From UBA1660 sp964462035 (GTDB lineage: Bacteria > Myxococcota_A > Polyangia > Polyangiales > Houyiibacteriaceae), in NCBI GenBank assembly GCA_964462035.1, contig CAYXAP010000003.1, positions 273,205 through 337,204 on the forward strand: a stretch of 64,000 nucleotides of DNA, written 5' to 3'. The notes below the pieces were generated by a model. It did not search any database, was not told the DNA's origin, and was given only the letters and a program-made list of their open reading frames with translations. A program made the position numbers and the translations under genes. Below, one piece after another: positions 34,257 through 43,728 of the stretch; position 1 is the stretch's first letter, and the number at the start of each line of letters is the position of its first letter.

Positions 34257-34276
34257 TTGGCTCGAATATGAGCCAA
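34257..34276. promoter_or_regulatory. Palindrome at LysR start (putative operator)
   Basis: TTGGCTC and GAGCCAA are perfect 7-bp arms around a GAATAT spacer, covering the start codon region of the LysR gene and lying 72 nt from the DoxX start. This placement fits autoregulation by the LysR protein or competition with its own translation start. Confidence 0.45.
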
Positions 34277-35176
34277 ATTGCCCCCGCCGTGGAGAACGTG
34301 GAGCTGGCCGCCTTCGTCGCCATCGTCGACGCCGGGTCGTTCACCCAGGCCGCTCGGGAGCTGCGGGTGGCCCGCGCCACGTTGGGGCGACGGCTCGCTC
34401 GACTCGAGGAGCGGCTCGGGGTGCGGCTGCTCCTTCGCACGACGCGTAGCGTCTCGCTCACCGAGATCGGCGAGAGCTTCTACACCCAGGCGAGGCGCGC
34501 GCTCGAAGCGGTCGCGCGAGCTGAAGCAGTGGCCCGCGAGGAGTCCGGCGAGCTCTCCGGGAGCCTTCGGGTCTCCATGCCCCCCATCGCCGACCCAGCG
34601 CTGGACGAGCTCCTCCTCTCGTTCGCGGAGCGACACCCCTCGGTGCGCATGCAGGTGCATCTCGGGACGCGGCGGGTCGACCTCCTCCGCGACGGCTATG
34701 ACGTCGCGCTCCGGGCCGGCGTCGTCAGCGACCCGGGGCTCATCGCGCGGCGTCTGATGCGGAACCGGCTGATCGCGGTCGCGTCGCCTGCGTACCTCGA
34801 GCAGGCGGGGACACCGAGCACGGTCGCGGAGCTCTCGGCCCACCGTTGCCTCTCTGGCTTCGAGCGGGGCGAGCTGCCGAGCCGCACCTGGCATGGACCG
34901 GATCGGCAGTACCCGGTCGAGGGGAGCTTCTCCACGAACGAGATGCCGCTACTCCATCGCGCCGCCCTACGTGGTCTCGGTATCGCACAGGTGCCGGAGC
35001 TCCTGGCCACGGACGATCTGGAGGCGGGCCGGCTCGTCCAGGTGCTCCCCGACGAGCTGAGCGTCGAGACGAGCCTCTGCGTCGTCTATCCGGAGCGAAC
35101 GCTCCTGCCGCGGCAGGTGCGCGCGTTCATCGACGCCCTGCTGAGCTGGAAGCCGGCGTTCGCGAGCTCCGGGTGA
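34268..35176 (+). CDS. LysR-type transcriptional regulator
   Basis: 302 aa from ATG 34268 (ATG 34253 would add five residues). The winged helix is AFVAIVDAGSFTQAARELRV followed by RATLGRRLARLEERLGVRLL. The effector domain contains the usual LRVSMPPIAD start and FSTNEMPLLHRAAL lobe region. Its relation to other LysR proteins that act on quinones or toxic organics by controlling DoxX-like genes suggests regulation of the divergent DoxX gene 82 nt away. A 20-nt palindrome covers its start. Confidence 0.88.
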   Translation: MSQIAPAVENVELAAFVAIVDAGSFTQAARELRVARATLGRRLARLEERLGVRLLLRTTRSVSLTEIGESFYTQARRALEAVARAEAVAREESGELSGSLRVSMPPIADPALDELLLSFAERHPSVRMQVHLGTRRVDLLRDGYDVALRAGVVSDPGLIARRLMRNRLIAVASPAYLEQAGTPSTVAELSAHRCLSGFERGELPSRTWHGPDRQYPVEGSFSTNEMPLLHRAALRGLGIAQVPELLATDDLEAGRLVQVLPDELSVETSLCVVYPERTLLPRQVRAFIDALLSWKPAFASSG

Positions 35177-35180
35177 GCGC

Positions 35181-36185
35181 TCAGCCGCGCCGGAAGGCTG
35201 CTGGGGTCCGGCCGGTCCAGCGAAGGAACGCGCGCTCGAAAGAGCGGCGGGTCGCGTAGCCGAGCCGACCAGCGAGCGCGTCGATGGCTTCGTCGGTCTC
35301 TCGGAGCGCCCGCGACGCTTCGGCCTCGAGCAGCGCCTCCTTCACCGCGGAGAAGCGCGTCCCGGCGGACTCCAGATCACGCTGCAGCGTTCGCGGCGTC
35401 GTGCCCAAGCGCTCGGCGGTGTCCTCCAGCGTGCCCTGCCCGTGGTCGAGGGAGCGGAGCAGGGCGGCCTCGACCTTGGTCACGAAGTCGTTCGGCGGGC
35501 TCGCGAGAAGCGCTTCGGCGTGCGCGAGCAGCACGCCGCTCGTCGCGGGGTCGGCGCCGGTCAGCGGGCGCGAGAGATCCGCGCGGGAGAACCAGCACTC
35601 GCATCGGTCCGCGTCGAAGGTCGGCGTCACGCCAAAGACCTCGCGGTAGCGTTCGGTGCTGGTGGGCGCGTTCATCTCGAACGCGACCGACGCTGGTGTC
35701 AGCGGTCCGTCGACGGAGCTTCGCGCGAGCGCCAGGAGCGTCGCGAACATCTGGTCGACCCCATGGCGTAGCCCCAGCTTTGGCATCTTGTAGACGAGCC
35801 CGGCGCCCGTCTCGTTGCTCTCGATGGCGATGTCTCCGTCACGCAGGAGCAGCGGGAGCGTGCGACCGATGACTCGCAGCCCGTCGGCGAGATCGCGCGC
35901 GGTCGCGAAGGCGAGGCCGAGCATCCCGAGGGTGTCCTTGCGCGTGCGCTCACCGGCCGTGAGGCCGACGAAGGGGTCGCCGGTCAGCCGCTCCAGGGTC
36001 TCCCAGAGTCGAACGCCCTCGTCGTAGCTCAACGCGGTCGCGTCCGCCTCGATGCCCGCGGCGCGCGCGAGCTCCTCGACCGGCACGCCGACCAACGGCG
36101 CCACGCGGAGAACGAGGGGGGACGCGCGCATGCTCCAAGGGAACTCGATGGACCGCGGCCGCGCAAGTAGGACATCTCGCGACAT
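35181..36185 (-). CDS. AraC family transcriptional regulator
   Basis: 334 aa. An N-terminal ligand-binding region of the OruR/AraC-variant type (LRVAPLVGVPVEELARAAGIEAD from about 26) fills 200 residues. The C-terminal AraC helix-turn-helix pair begins at about 255 (EDTAERLGTTPRTLQRDLESAGTRF) and ends in GYATRRSFERAFLRWTGRTPAAFR, the family hallmark. ATG 36131 is an alternative, shorter start with a typical N terminus. It is convergent with the LysR gene. Its target is unknown; a hairpin lies in its upstream gap. Confidence 0.9.
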   Translation of the reverse strand: MSRDVLLARPRSIEFPWSMRASPLVLRVAPLVGVPVEELARAAGIEADATALSYDEGVRLWETLERLTGDPFVGLTAGERTRKDTLGMLGLAFATARDLADGLRVIGRTLPLLLRDGDIAIESNETGAGLVYKMPKLGLRHGVDQMFATLLALARSSVDGPLTPASVAFEMNAPTSTERYREVFGVTPTFDADRCECWFSRADLSRPLTGADPATSGVLLAHAEALLASPPNDFVTKVEAALLRSLDHGQGTLEDTAERLGTTPRTLQRDLESAGTRFSAVKEALLEAEASRALRETDEAIDALAGRLGYATRRSFERAFLRWTGRTPAAFRRG

Positions 36186-36231
36186 TCATCGGTCTCGACG
36201 CGCCACGACGGCTCGGGGGCCGAGGCAATGC

Positions 36232-36250
36232 GCCCCGCACGGTGCGGGGC
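36232..36250. repeat. Perfect hairpin upstream of AraC gene
   Basis: GCCCCGCAC and GTGCGGGGC are 9-bp complementary arms separated by one base, in the gap between the divergent AraC and outer-membrane protein genes. It may be a regulatory site or a repeat unit. The remainder of this gap shows no other feature. Confidence 0.4.
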
Positions 36251-36335
36251 TCCCCGATCGAGCCGCGTCTACTGGGGTCGAACGCAGGCGTTCTCCGGCC
36301 CTGCAGGTGGCACGGAGCCTGCTGATGCCATCGTC

Positions 36336-37058
36336 ATGCGAACGCACTCACTGACGATCTCGTCCCTCGTTCTCTTGCTCGCCGCGCCGGCCTTCGCACA
36401 GGATCGCGACCCTCGCGGCGAGGCGCCTCGCGGGTCCTCGAGCGTCAACGAGGTGGAGCAGCCCGGCGAGCGAGCCACCGACGACGACACGAGCCTCGAG
36501 ACCGCGACCCCCGATCCGACGCCGCGGGTCCCGGAAGTGCTGCAGCGAGACGGTGGCGCGGAGCTCGACGTGGTGGAGCAGGGCGGTGTCGGCGGCCCGG
36601 TCGCCTACGCGTCGGCGGGCGTGCTCGAAGTGGGCGGCTCCGGATCGCTCTTCGCCACCGACGAGAACGTGGGACTGCGCTTCGCGCCCTTCGTCGGCTG
36701 GTTCGTCCTGGATGGGCTCCAGCTGAGCTACGTCCACGACGTCTTCGGCGGCAAGGTGGGCGAGGACGGAACCTATTTCGGAACCCTCGCCCTCGTGGAG
36801 CTCAGCGGACACTTCCGGATCAACGACCGGCTGCTCGCGCTCGTCGGCGCAGGTCCGGGCTACCTCTTCAACGGCGACGATCACGGCTTTGCCGTGAAGG
36901 GGCGCGTCGGTCTCGACGTCCTCATCGGTCGCTCGGGCATCTTCCGACCCGATCTCTACGCCGTCTGGGGGACGGCGCCGATGGTTCCGGCGGTGAGCAC
37001 CGTGCCGCCGTCGCAGTGGGGCTACGGCCTGGAGATCAGCTACGGCGTCATGTTCTGA
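36336..37058 (+). CDS. Outer-membrane beta-barrel protein
   Basis: 240 aa. The signal peptide ends near AFAQ (residue 22). A low-complexity Asp/Glu/Pro segment follows to about residue 90. Then alternating strands rich in aromatic residues (FAPFVGWFVLDGLQLSYVH, LALVGAGPGYLF, WGYGLEISYGVMF) run to a C-terminal aromatic residue (F240), the pattern of small outer-membrane beta barrels. It may be OmpA-like without a peptidoglycan-binding part. Its function is unknown. Confidence 0.7.
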   Translation: MRTHSLTISSLVLLLAAPAFAQDRDPRGEAPRGSSSVNEVEQPGERATDDDTSLETATPDPTPRVPEVLQRDGGAELDVVEQGGVGGPVAYASAGVLEVGGSGSLFATDENVGLRFAPFVGWFVLDGLQLSYVHDVFGGKVGEDGTYFGTLALVELSGHFRINDRLLALVGAGPGYLFNGDDHGFAVKGRVGLDVLIGRSGIFRPDLYAVWGTAPMVPAVSTVPPSQWGYGLEISYGVMF

Positions 37059-37169
37059 GGCCCACATGGCGCCTTCGGTGTTCAGGTTGGCGCGAACCGC
37101 TAGTGCGGCGTTCATCCGGTCGCCCCAGAGTGCTCTTCGAGTCGCCGACCGGCGGCCGAGGAGGACCCC

Positions 37170-37952
37170 ATGAAGAACGTCGCCCTGATCACTGGGGCGA
37201 GCAGCGGCATCGGCCGCGAGCTCGCCCGCATTCACGCCGAGCGCGGCGGTGACCTCGTCATCGTCGCCCGTCGCGCGGAGGCACTCGATGCGCTCGCCGC
37301 CGAGCTGAGCGAAGCCCACGGCACCACCGTCGAGGTCGTGGTCGCGGACCTGGCGGATCCGGCATCGCCCGCGGCCATCCACGCGGCGGTGAGGGAGAGG
37401 GACATCGAGGTCGAGCTGCTGATCAACAACGCGGGCTTCGGCGGGCGCGGGAAGTTCCACGAACGCAGCTGGGACGCGGACCAGGCGATGATCCAGGTCA
37501 ACGTCATGGCGCTCTCGGCCCTCACGCGCCTCTTCCTTCCGGACTTCGTCGCGCGTGACCGAGGTCGCGTGCTCAACGTGTCGTCGACCGCGGCGCTGGT
37601 TCCCGGTCCGTTGCAGGCCGTCTACTACGCGACCAAGGCATTCGTGACCTCGTTCTCGAACGCGTTGGCCGGCGAGCTCCACGACAGCGCGGTCACCGTC
37701 ACCGCGCTCATGCCGGGCGCGACCGACACTGGCTTCGCCGAGCGCTCCGGAATGGACGCGACGGATCTCTTCCAGAAGACGTTCAGCGCGCGCGAGGTCG
37801 CCGAGGCCGGCTACGACGGGATGCTCGCGGGGAAGCTCGACGTGATCGCCGGGGTCCGCTTCAGCCAACGGATGTCGCTGAAAATGACCTGGATGGTGCC
37901 CAAGAGCGTGCTCCTGAAGCAGGTGCGCGAGATGCAGGAGGTCGAGGCGTGA
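37170..37952 (+). CDS. Short-chain dehydrogenase/reductase
   Basis: 260 aa classical SDR. The cofactor motif TGASSGIG is at 8-15, NNAG at 85-88, Ser in NVSSTAA (137-138) and catalytic Y151-x3-K155 in AVYYATKAF. The length and PGATDTGF segment fit the classical fatty-acid/steroid SDR group acting on an alcohol or ketone with NAD(P). Substrate unknown. ATG 37170 follows AGGACCCC. The end lies 2 nt from the convergent antiporter gene. Confidence 0.92.
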   Translation: MKNVALITGASSGIGRELARIHAERGGDLVIVARRAEALDALAAELSEAHGTTVEVVVADLADPASPAAIHAAVRERDIEVELLINNAGFGGRGKFHERSWDADQAMIQVNVMALSALTRLFLPDFVARDRGRVLNVSSTAALVPGPLQAVYYATKAFVTSFSNALAGELHDSAVTVTALMPGATDTGFAERSGMDATDLFQKTFSAREVAEAGYDGMLAGKLDVIAGVRFSQRMSLKMTWMVPKSVLLKQVREMQEVEA

Positions 37953-37954
37953 GC

Positions 37955-39985
37955 TCACCTCTCCCCTTCCAATAGGAGCGCCCGAGCGCGTGCGATGGAG
38001 GCGGCGGTGCCGGCGAGCGCGAGCACGTCGCCCACGGCCAAGGGCTCCTGGCCCGTCGGGAGCCGGTGCTCGTCGTCGGCGTTTCGAATGGCGACCACCG
38101 TCGCTCCGGTCACCGCTCGCAGGTCCAGCTCGGCGAGGGTCCTGCCCACGGCATGGGCGTGTTCGTCGAGCGCGACGCCGTGGGCCATGTCCAGCCCGAG
38201 GATGCCGTCGCTCTTCGACGCCGTGGCGCCGCCGCTCTGGGCGGCGGTCTGCCGTGAGAGCAGGTCGACGAGGCGCTCTGCGCTGAACTGGACCTGGGGC
38301 GCGACCTGGCCCGCGGTGCGCCAGAGAAGCCCGAGCGTGCCGAGCGCGAGGACACCGATGGCAAGCACGAGCCAGCCACCGGCGAAGGGCAGGGCGACGA
38401 CCGCGCAGGGGATGCCGACGACCAGCACGACCAGCAGCTGGACGGCGACCTCCAGGAGCCGACGTGGGCGCCGGGGGTTGGGGTCGGCGCTCGAGGGACC
38501 GAAGACTCGCTCGGCGGTGTGCACCCCGAGCGAGCGCGCTGCATGGATGAACGCGACCGCGGGGAGCAGGGCCAACACGACGGTGGCGCTCCAGAGCACC
38601 ACGGCGTCCCACGGAGGCTCGAGCCCGAAGCGATCGTGCACGATCGCCACCAGAGGCGAGCGGAAGGTCGCGGCCGCCACCACCAACCCGGTCGCGGCCA
38701 CGCCGTCGAGGGCGGCGATCCAGGCGGAGCGAGCGATGGCGCTGCGCTCGGGCTTCTTGCGTGCGCGGAAGGCCTCGAACCACTGCTCGTAGAGGCTCGA
38801 GACGTCCTGGAGCTTTTGGGGGAGCGCGTGGTCGAGGGCGCGGACCACACCGTCCGCCGAGCGCACCGCGAGCGGTGTGGAGAAGGCGGTCAGCACCGCG
38901 ACGGTGACCACGATCGGGCCGAGCTCCGGCGGCGCGATCCCCGCGTCGATGCCGATCGCGGAGAGGATGAAGCCGAACTCACCCACCTGCCCCAGGGAGA
39001 GTCCGGCGGTGACCGAGCGTCTCGGGCCGTTGCCCGAGAGCACTCCGGCGACCGACACGGCGAGGAGCTGGGCGATGACCACGGCCACGAAGATCAGCAG
39101 CGAGGTGCCCAGGTGAGCGACCGCGACCTGAGGGTCGACGGTCATGCCGATGGCCACGAAGAAGATGGCCGCGAACGTGTCGCGGAGTGGGCTGGCGAGG
39201 TGCTCGACCGCCTGGCCCTTGCCGGACTCCGCCACGAGCGTGCCGGCGAAGAAGGCGCCGAGCGCGACCGAGAAGCCGGCGGCCTCGGCGGCGAGGGCGA
39301 GGCCGAAGCAGAGCCCCATGCAGACGACCACGAGCAGCTCGGGGCTGTTCAGCCCAGCGACCATGCGCACCAGTCGCGGCACCACCAGGAGCCCGACGAC
39401 GAGGATGACCGCCAAGACCAGCGCGAGCTTCCCCACGACACCCCCGATGGCCTCTGCGTCGAGCCCCTCGCCGGCTGCGACCGCGGTGAGGACGGCGGCG
39501 AGCACGATGGCCAGCACGTCCTGGATCACCAGCATGCTCATCACGTGCTCGCGCACGTCGGGGCCGACCTCGCGATCTTCGAAGACCTTCGACACGAGCA
39601 TGGTGCTCGAGATGGCGATCGACGCGCCGAGGAAGACGGCCGCCTTCGTGTCCCAGCCGAACAGGCGGCCGATGCCGAAGCCGGTGCCGAGGAGCGCGGT
39701 GACCTCCACGAGGGTCATCGGACCCGCGGTCGGGAGCACTCGCGCGAGCCGCTCGAGCCGCAGCTCGAGGCCGACGACGAACATGACCAGCACCACACCC
39801 ACCTCCGAGAGCGCGTGAATGCGCTCCGGGTCGGCGAAGATGGGGATGGGGATGTAGGGCCCGACGATCAGACCGGCGAGCAGGTACCCGAGAACGCTCG
39901 GCTGCCCGAGCTTCCGGAAGAGCAGCCCGGTGAAGGACGCGACCAGCAGGACGGTGGCGAGGTCGGCGACGAAGGTCGGATGCAT
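37955..39985 (-). CDS. Kef-type monovalent cation:proton antiporter with TrkA-C domain
   Basis: 676 aa. Residues 5-380 hold about 12 membrane helices of the CPA2/Kef type (VLGYLLAGLIVGPYI, VGVVLVMFVVGLEL, SSTMLVSKVFED, LSLGQVGEFGFILSA). A second set of about four helices occupies roughly 425-575 and is extra compared with KefB/KefC. A TrkA-C-like domain (EHAHAVGRTLAELDLRAVTGATVVAI) begins near 600. It would exchange K+ or Na+ for H+ across the inner membrane, with the C-terminal domain as regulator. The TrkA-N nucleotide-binding domain is absent. Confidence 0.88.
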   Translation of the reverse strand: MHPTFVADLATVLLVASFTGLLFRKLGQPSVLGYLLAGLIVGPYIPIPIFADPERIHALSEVGVVLVMFVVGLELRLERLARVLPTAGPMTLVEVTALLGTGFGIGRLFGWDTKAAVFLGASIAISSTMLVSKVFEDREVGPDVREHVMSMLVIQDVLAIVLAAVLTAVAAGEGLDAEAIGGVVGKLALVLAVILVVGLLVVPRLVRMVAGLNSPELLVVVCMGLCFGLALAAEAAGFSVALGAFFAGTLVAESGKGQAVEHLASPLRDTFAAIFFVAIGMTVDPQVAVAHLGTSLLIFVAVVIAQLLAVSVAGVLSGNGPRRSVTAGLSLGQVGEFGFILSAIGIDAGIAPPELGPIVVTVAVLTAFSTPLAVRSADGVVRALDHALPQKLQDVSSLYEQWFEAFRARKKPERSAIARSAWIAALDGVAATGLVVAAATFRSPLVAIVHDRFGLEPPWDAVVLWSATVVLALLPAVAFIHAARSLGVHTAERVFGPSSADPNPRRPRRLLEVAVQLLVVLVVGIPCAVVALPFAGGWLVLAIGVLALGTLGLLWRTAGQVAPQVQFSAERLVDLLSRQTAAQSGGATASKSDGILGLDMAHGVALDEHAHAVGRTLAELDLRAVTGATVVAIRNADDEHRLPTGQEPLAVGDVLALAGTAASIARARALLLEGER

Positions 39986-40099
39986 TCGGGGGAGGGCGGC
40001 CGAGCGGACCGCGTGGGCCGGAATCTAGAGCTGCCGGTCGCGCCCGCAACGGCGAAACGCGCTGGTGTCAGGCCCCGCCGGGTCGACTATGGTTGCGCC

Positions 40100-40699
40100 A
40101 TGGGACTTCGCCTGGCTTGGCTCTGCGCCTTCGCTCTGGTCGCCTGCGGCACACCGCCTGCGGAGCCGACCGAAAGGGAGCCGGAGGACGAGGAGTACGA
40201 CCCGCCCGAGGTGGAGGGCCCGCAGGGCGCCTCGTCCCGCCGGACGGTCTACGTACCGGCGTACTCCCACCTCGACCGGGAAGGCGGCGACGAAATCCTC
40301 TTCGCCATCACGCTGAGTGTCCGCAACGTCGACCCCTCGGCGACCGTCGAGCTGACCCACGTCGAGTACCACGACACGGCGGGGCGCCGCGTTCGGCGCT
40401 ACCTCTCCGAGCCGCGCGAGCTCGCGCCACTCGAGACGGCGGAGTTCTCGGTGGACACCTTCGACGAGGTCGGGGGCTCCGGTGCGAACTTCCTGGTCTA
40501 CTGGCAGGGGCCGTCGGATGCCCACGCGCTCCTCACCGAGACCGTCATGATCGGTCACGTGGGGACCGGCTACGTCGCGTTCACCTCGCGAGGCGTGGAG
40601 CTCGACCGCCCGCTCGCCATCGGCGAGGCGTCGGACGCGCCCGTCGAGCCTGCCGAGGTCGAGCCGGAAGGCGACGAGACCGCCGACGAGCCGGAGTAG
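40100..40699 (+). CDS. DUF3124 family lipoprotein
   Basis: 199 aa. Lipobox LVAC (C16) follows a short signal peptide, with a Glu/Pro/Asp linker. The region from about residue 50 (TVYVPAYSHLD, LSVRNVDP, YHDTAGRRVRRYL, then GGSGANFLVYW) is the DUF3124 signature, a beta-rich periplasmic domain of unknown function. A Glu/Pro/Ala tail follows. The start is ATG 40100. It lies divergent from the antiporter gene, and the convergent NAD-glutamate dehydrogenase ends 3 nt downstream. Confidence 0.88.
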   Translation: MGLRLAWLCAFALVACGTPPAEPTEREPEDEEYDPPEVEGPQGASSRRTVYVPAYSHLDREGGDEILFAITLSVRNVDPSATVELTHVEYHDTAGRRVRRYLSEPRELAPLETAEFSVDTFDEVGGSGANFLVYWQGPSDAHALLTETVMIGHVGTGYVAFTSRGVELDRPLAIGEASDAPVEPAEVEPEGDETADEPE

Positions 40700-40702
40700 G
40701 AC

Positions 40703-43594
40703 TCAGGCCCCGGCCTCGACCGCCGCGCGGCGGCCACCGCGGTCGAGGAGCGCCGCGATCGCTTCACGGTTCGGGAGATCGGAGGCTACGACCTCCTCGA
40801 TCAACGCGCGCACCCGCCGCGACTCCTGCAGGTAGCGGAGCGCGAGGCGCCCGATCGCGTCGTCCCCGAGGCCGTCGAAGAAGGCGTCGCCTTCGCGGTA
40901 GACCAGGTCCGCGGCGAGCGACGACGCGACCACGCGGTCGAGGTAGGCCGTCGGCAGGCGCTCGAGGAGATCGCTGCCGGCCGCCTTCACCAGGCTCGGC
41001 GGGAGGTGTTCGAGTACGAGCCCTCGGGTCCCGTCGCGGTCCCGCTCGCTCGAGGTCGCGAGCGCAGCGACCACGGCATCCGTCGCGCGGTTGATCGCGG
41101 CGCTGACCCGAACGCTGGCCTCCGAGAGGGGGCGTTCCGGGTGACGGCGATGGAGCCGGAAGAGGAGGGCCGCCTCCTGGCGAGCGAGCGCGCGCAGCCG
41201 CTCGAGCACCTCGCCGACGAACGCCTCCTTGATGGCCAGGAAGCCGGGCTCGTCGAGCAACATGCTGGCGGCGATCTCGAAGCTCGAGGTGATCACCCCG
41301 CACTTGTTCGCCGAGCTGTCCTTCACGACCACGACACCGGCCTCGGTCGCGAGCTCGCGCCGGGCGTCGTCGGTCACGAAGAGGTTCGCGCCCTCCACGA
41401 TGAGCCGGCTCGAGGGCGAGCCGTCGGCGGTGAGGAACTCACGCCAGTTGTTCGCGTTGATGGTCGCGGGTCGGCCGCCGCAGGGCAGGAAGGCGTCCGC
41501 GACCACCCGCGAGTGGAGCGTGTTGCGAGCGAGCAGCCCCTCGGGGGTGTCGAGCCCGAGCACGCGACCTTCGGCGCCGAGCCGTGCCGGGTCGAAGTCG
41601 GCGATCGGGGCCGATGCCTCGACCAGTCGGAGCAGCTCGTCCATGGGTAGCCCGCCGGGGTCCTCCGCGGACCCGCTGCCATCGGCGATGCCGACCACGT
41701 GCACGTTCTTGCCGAACTCCCGGTGGAGGATCCGCAGCGCGTTCCCGGCCACGTCGCCATCCGGACCGCCCGTGAGCTTCACCGTGAAGGGCTGGCTCCG
41801 CGGGTCCACGCCGATGGCCCGCAGCGCCTCCTCGAGGAAGACCACCACACCCTCGCTCGTGACCCCGTAGCGCTTGTGGTTGATGCCGGCGCCGGGCTTG
41901 CTGCTCATGAACGCGTCGGGCACCGGGTGGCCCCTTCGGCGCGCGCGATCGACCAGCCATTCGATCAGCTCGTCGGTGATGTTCTCGTCCGGTCCCAGGT
42001 AGAGCCGCTCGTCCGACGACGCGGCCAGCGTGACGTCGAGGAGCGCGTCGCCGAAGGCCTTCACCACCCGCTCGACCGAGGCCCCCGGAGCCGCGAGAAT
42101 GACGCCCTTGGCGCCACCCTCGGGGATGTCCTTGTTCTTCAGCTGCTGCGCGTGGGCGAGCCCGAAGGCCTCGGCGTAGAGCCGGTCGCACTCCCGCGCG
42201 TGTCCTTCGGCGCTCGCGGTCCGCACGACGCGCAGCCCGCCACGGGCGATGTTGCGAAAGCGGACGTGGAAGGCGGCGAAGTCCCGACCGTGACCGAAGA
42301 CCACCGCGTGCGGAAGCGGCCGAGTCTCTTCGGCGCGCTGGAGCGCGCGCGGGTCGAGCGAGAGCGCCAGCGCGTAGCGGTCCGGTCGACCCAGGTTGGT
42401 CCCGACGACCGCGCCTGCGATCTCCGCCATCGTGCGCACGACCGCCCGGACCTCCCTCGGACCGGCGGCCTTCTCGGTCTCCGCGAGTACCTCCTCGAGG
42501 TGTGCTCGGAACGCAGCCGGGTCACCGTCCGCGGCGAAACGAGCTTGGAGAGCACGCACCACCGTGTGGCTCGCCACGCCCGCTTGGAGCGCGAGCTTCA
42601 ACACTCGGTTGCGGGTGTAGAGGTAGGGGTTGTCCGCGCTGAGCCACTGGTGGGCCAGGTCCGCCAACGCGACGAGGAGCTCGGCCTGCTCGAAGGAGAG
42701 GTCGGGCTCGTCTCGGGCGACACCGAGCGCACGGGAGTCGAGCCAGCGGAGCCGCGACAGATCGGTGATCGTGCGGCGCCACTCGGGCCCGTCGAGCGCC
42801 CAGACCTCCGGAGGTCGGACGACCAGACTGATCACGGTCACGAAGCCGTTCGCGCCGTCGTCCATCGACTCCAGGTGGGCCCGCCGGATGTCGACGCGCT
42901 CGGTCGAGAGCGCGTCGGCCACTCGCTCGAAGAGATCGCGCGGCGCCGCGTTCCCAGCAGCGATGGCCACTCGTCGCAACGTCGGATCCTCAGCAAAGGG
43001 TTCGACGTCCACCCGCACGTCGTCGGAGCCGCTGACCGCTTCGAAGAGACGCAGGTTGGCGGCTACGCGATACGCGGTCACCGTCAGCACGTACTCGGCG
43101 GTGCAGCGCGCGAGGTGCTCCGCGACGGACTCGGGGGAGCGGTCGCCGAGGATCTGCGTGACCTCTTCGACGACCGCTTCTCGGCGCGCGACCAGGTCGG
43201 GCGAGTCGGGATCGAAGCGCTCCGCGGGCCGGAACGAGAAGGAGTCGAGCGCGAGCCGCCCGTCCTTGGCCCCGTGGATCTTCGCGGATCGGAGCACCCG
43301 ATCGCGCGGCAGGCGGCGAATCAGCCCGGCGAGCAGACCCGTGCGGTCCGTCTCGCGGATGAAGGTCCACTCGTCGCGGTTCTCGCTGATCAGCGTCAGC
43401 GAGAGCGGGAGCCCCGACGCTCGCGCGGCACAGATCGCCCGCAGGTGGGCCTGGACCGTGTCCGGTGGCGTGTCGTGGAAGTAGGTGCCCGGCATGGTCT
43501 CGAGGAACCAAGGCACCACCGTCTCGGCGGTGACGCGCGTGCTCTCGGTCAGCGCCTGGACCAGCGCATCCGGAGCCGTCGGTGTCTCGCTCAT
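40703..43594 (-). CDS. NAD-dependent glutamate dehydrogenase (large type)
   Basis: 963 aa. It catalyses oxidative deamination of glutamate to 2-oxoglutarate with NAD. The C-terminal 550 residues carry the dehydrogenase core: ARGGLRVVRTA, the substrate Lys region QLKNKDIPEGGAKGVI, LGPDENITDELIEW and the long PGAGINHKRYGVTSEG segment, followed by the Rossmann part (KLTGGPDGDVAGNAL). The N-terminal 400 residues form the ACT-like regulatory extension typical of large NAD-GDHs. The size is below the 180-kDa bacterial class and nearer the 115-kDa group. ATG 43594 has GGGAG nearby. It is divergent from the DUF1592 operon. Confidence 0.93.
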   Translation of the reverse strand: MSETPTAPDALVQALTESTRVTAETVVPWFLETMPGTYFHDTPPDTVQAHLRAICAARASGLPLSLTLISENRDEWTFIRETDRTGLLAGLIRRLPRDRVLRSAKIHGAKDGRLALDSFSFRPAERFDPDSPDLVARREAVVEEVTQILGDRSPESVAEHLARCTAEYVLTVTAYRVAANLRLFEAVSGSDDVRVDVEPFAEDPTLRRVAIAAGNAAPRDLFERVADALSTERVDIRRAHLESMDDGANGFVTVISLVVRPPEVWALDGPEWRRTITDLSRLRWLDSRALGVARDEPDLSFEQAELLVALADLAHQWLSADNPYLYTRNRVLKLALQAGVASHTVVRALQARFAADGDPAAFRAHLEEVLAETEKAAGPREVRAVVRTMAEIAGAVVGTNLGRPDRYALALSLDPRALQRAEETRPLPHAVVFGHGRDFAAFHVRFRNIARGGLRVVRTASAEGHARECDRLYAEAFGLAHAQQLKNKDIPEGGAKGVILAAPGASVERVVKAFGDALLDVTLAASSDERLYLGPDENITDELIEWLVDRARRRGHPVPDAFMSSKPGAGINHKRYGVTSEGVVVFLEEALRAIGVDPRSQPFTVKLTGGPDGDVAGNALRILHREFGKNVHVVGIADGSGSAEDPGGLPMDELLRLVEASAPIADFDPARLGAEGRVLGLDTPEGLLARNTLHSRVVADAFLPCGGRPATINANNWREFLTADGSPSSRLIVEGANLFVTDDARRELATEAGVVVVKDSSANKCGVITSSFEIAASMLLDEPGFLAIKEAFVGEVLERLRALARQEAALLFRLHRRHPERPLSEASVRVSAAINRATDAVVAALATSSERDRDGTRGLVLEHLPPSLVKAAGSDLLERLPTAYLDRVVASSLAADLVYREGDAFFDGLGDDAIGRLALRYLQESRRVRALIEEVVASDLPNREAIAALLDRGGRRAAVEAGA

Positions 43595-43728
43595 CGCACT
43601 CCCTTTCCTGCTTTGGGCGACGCGGCGGACTCTACTCGCTCACGGACCCGCAACGGGGCCGACGCCGTGAGAAAGGCCCGCAGAGCCGGGCGACGGCCCC
43701 GAAAATCCCCATCGCTCACCTTCGCGAG

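Noticed and set aside
36348..38783. Minus-strand frame of 811 codons opposite the outer-membrane protein and SDR genes
   Set aside because: Its product is Arg/His/Gly-rich without motif while the plus strand has a clear SDR and signal-peptide protein.
38519..40699. Long plus-strand frame of 726 codons crossing the antiporter gene and the DUF3124 lipoprotein
   Set aside because: Only its last 200 codons (from 40100) are real; the earlier part is antisense to membrane helices and reads as low-complexity Asp/Gly/His/Arg.
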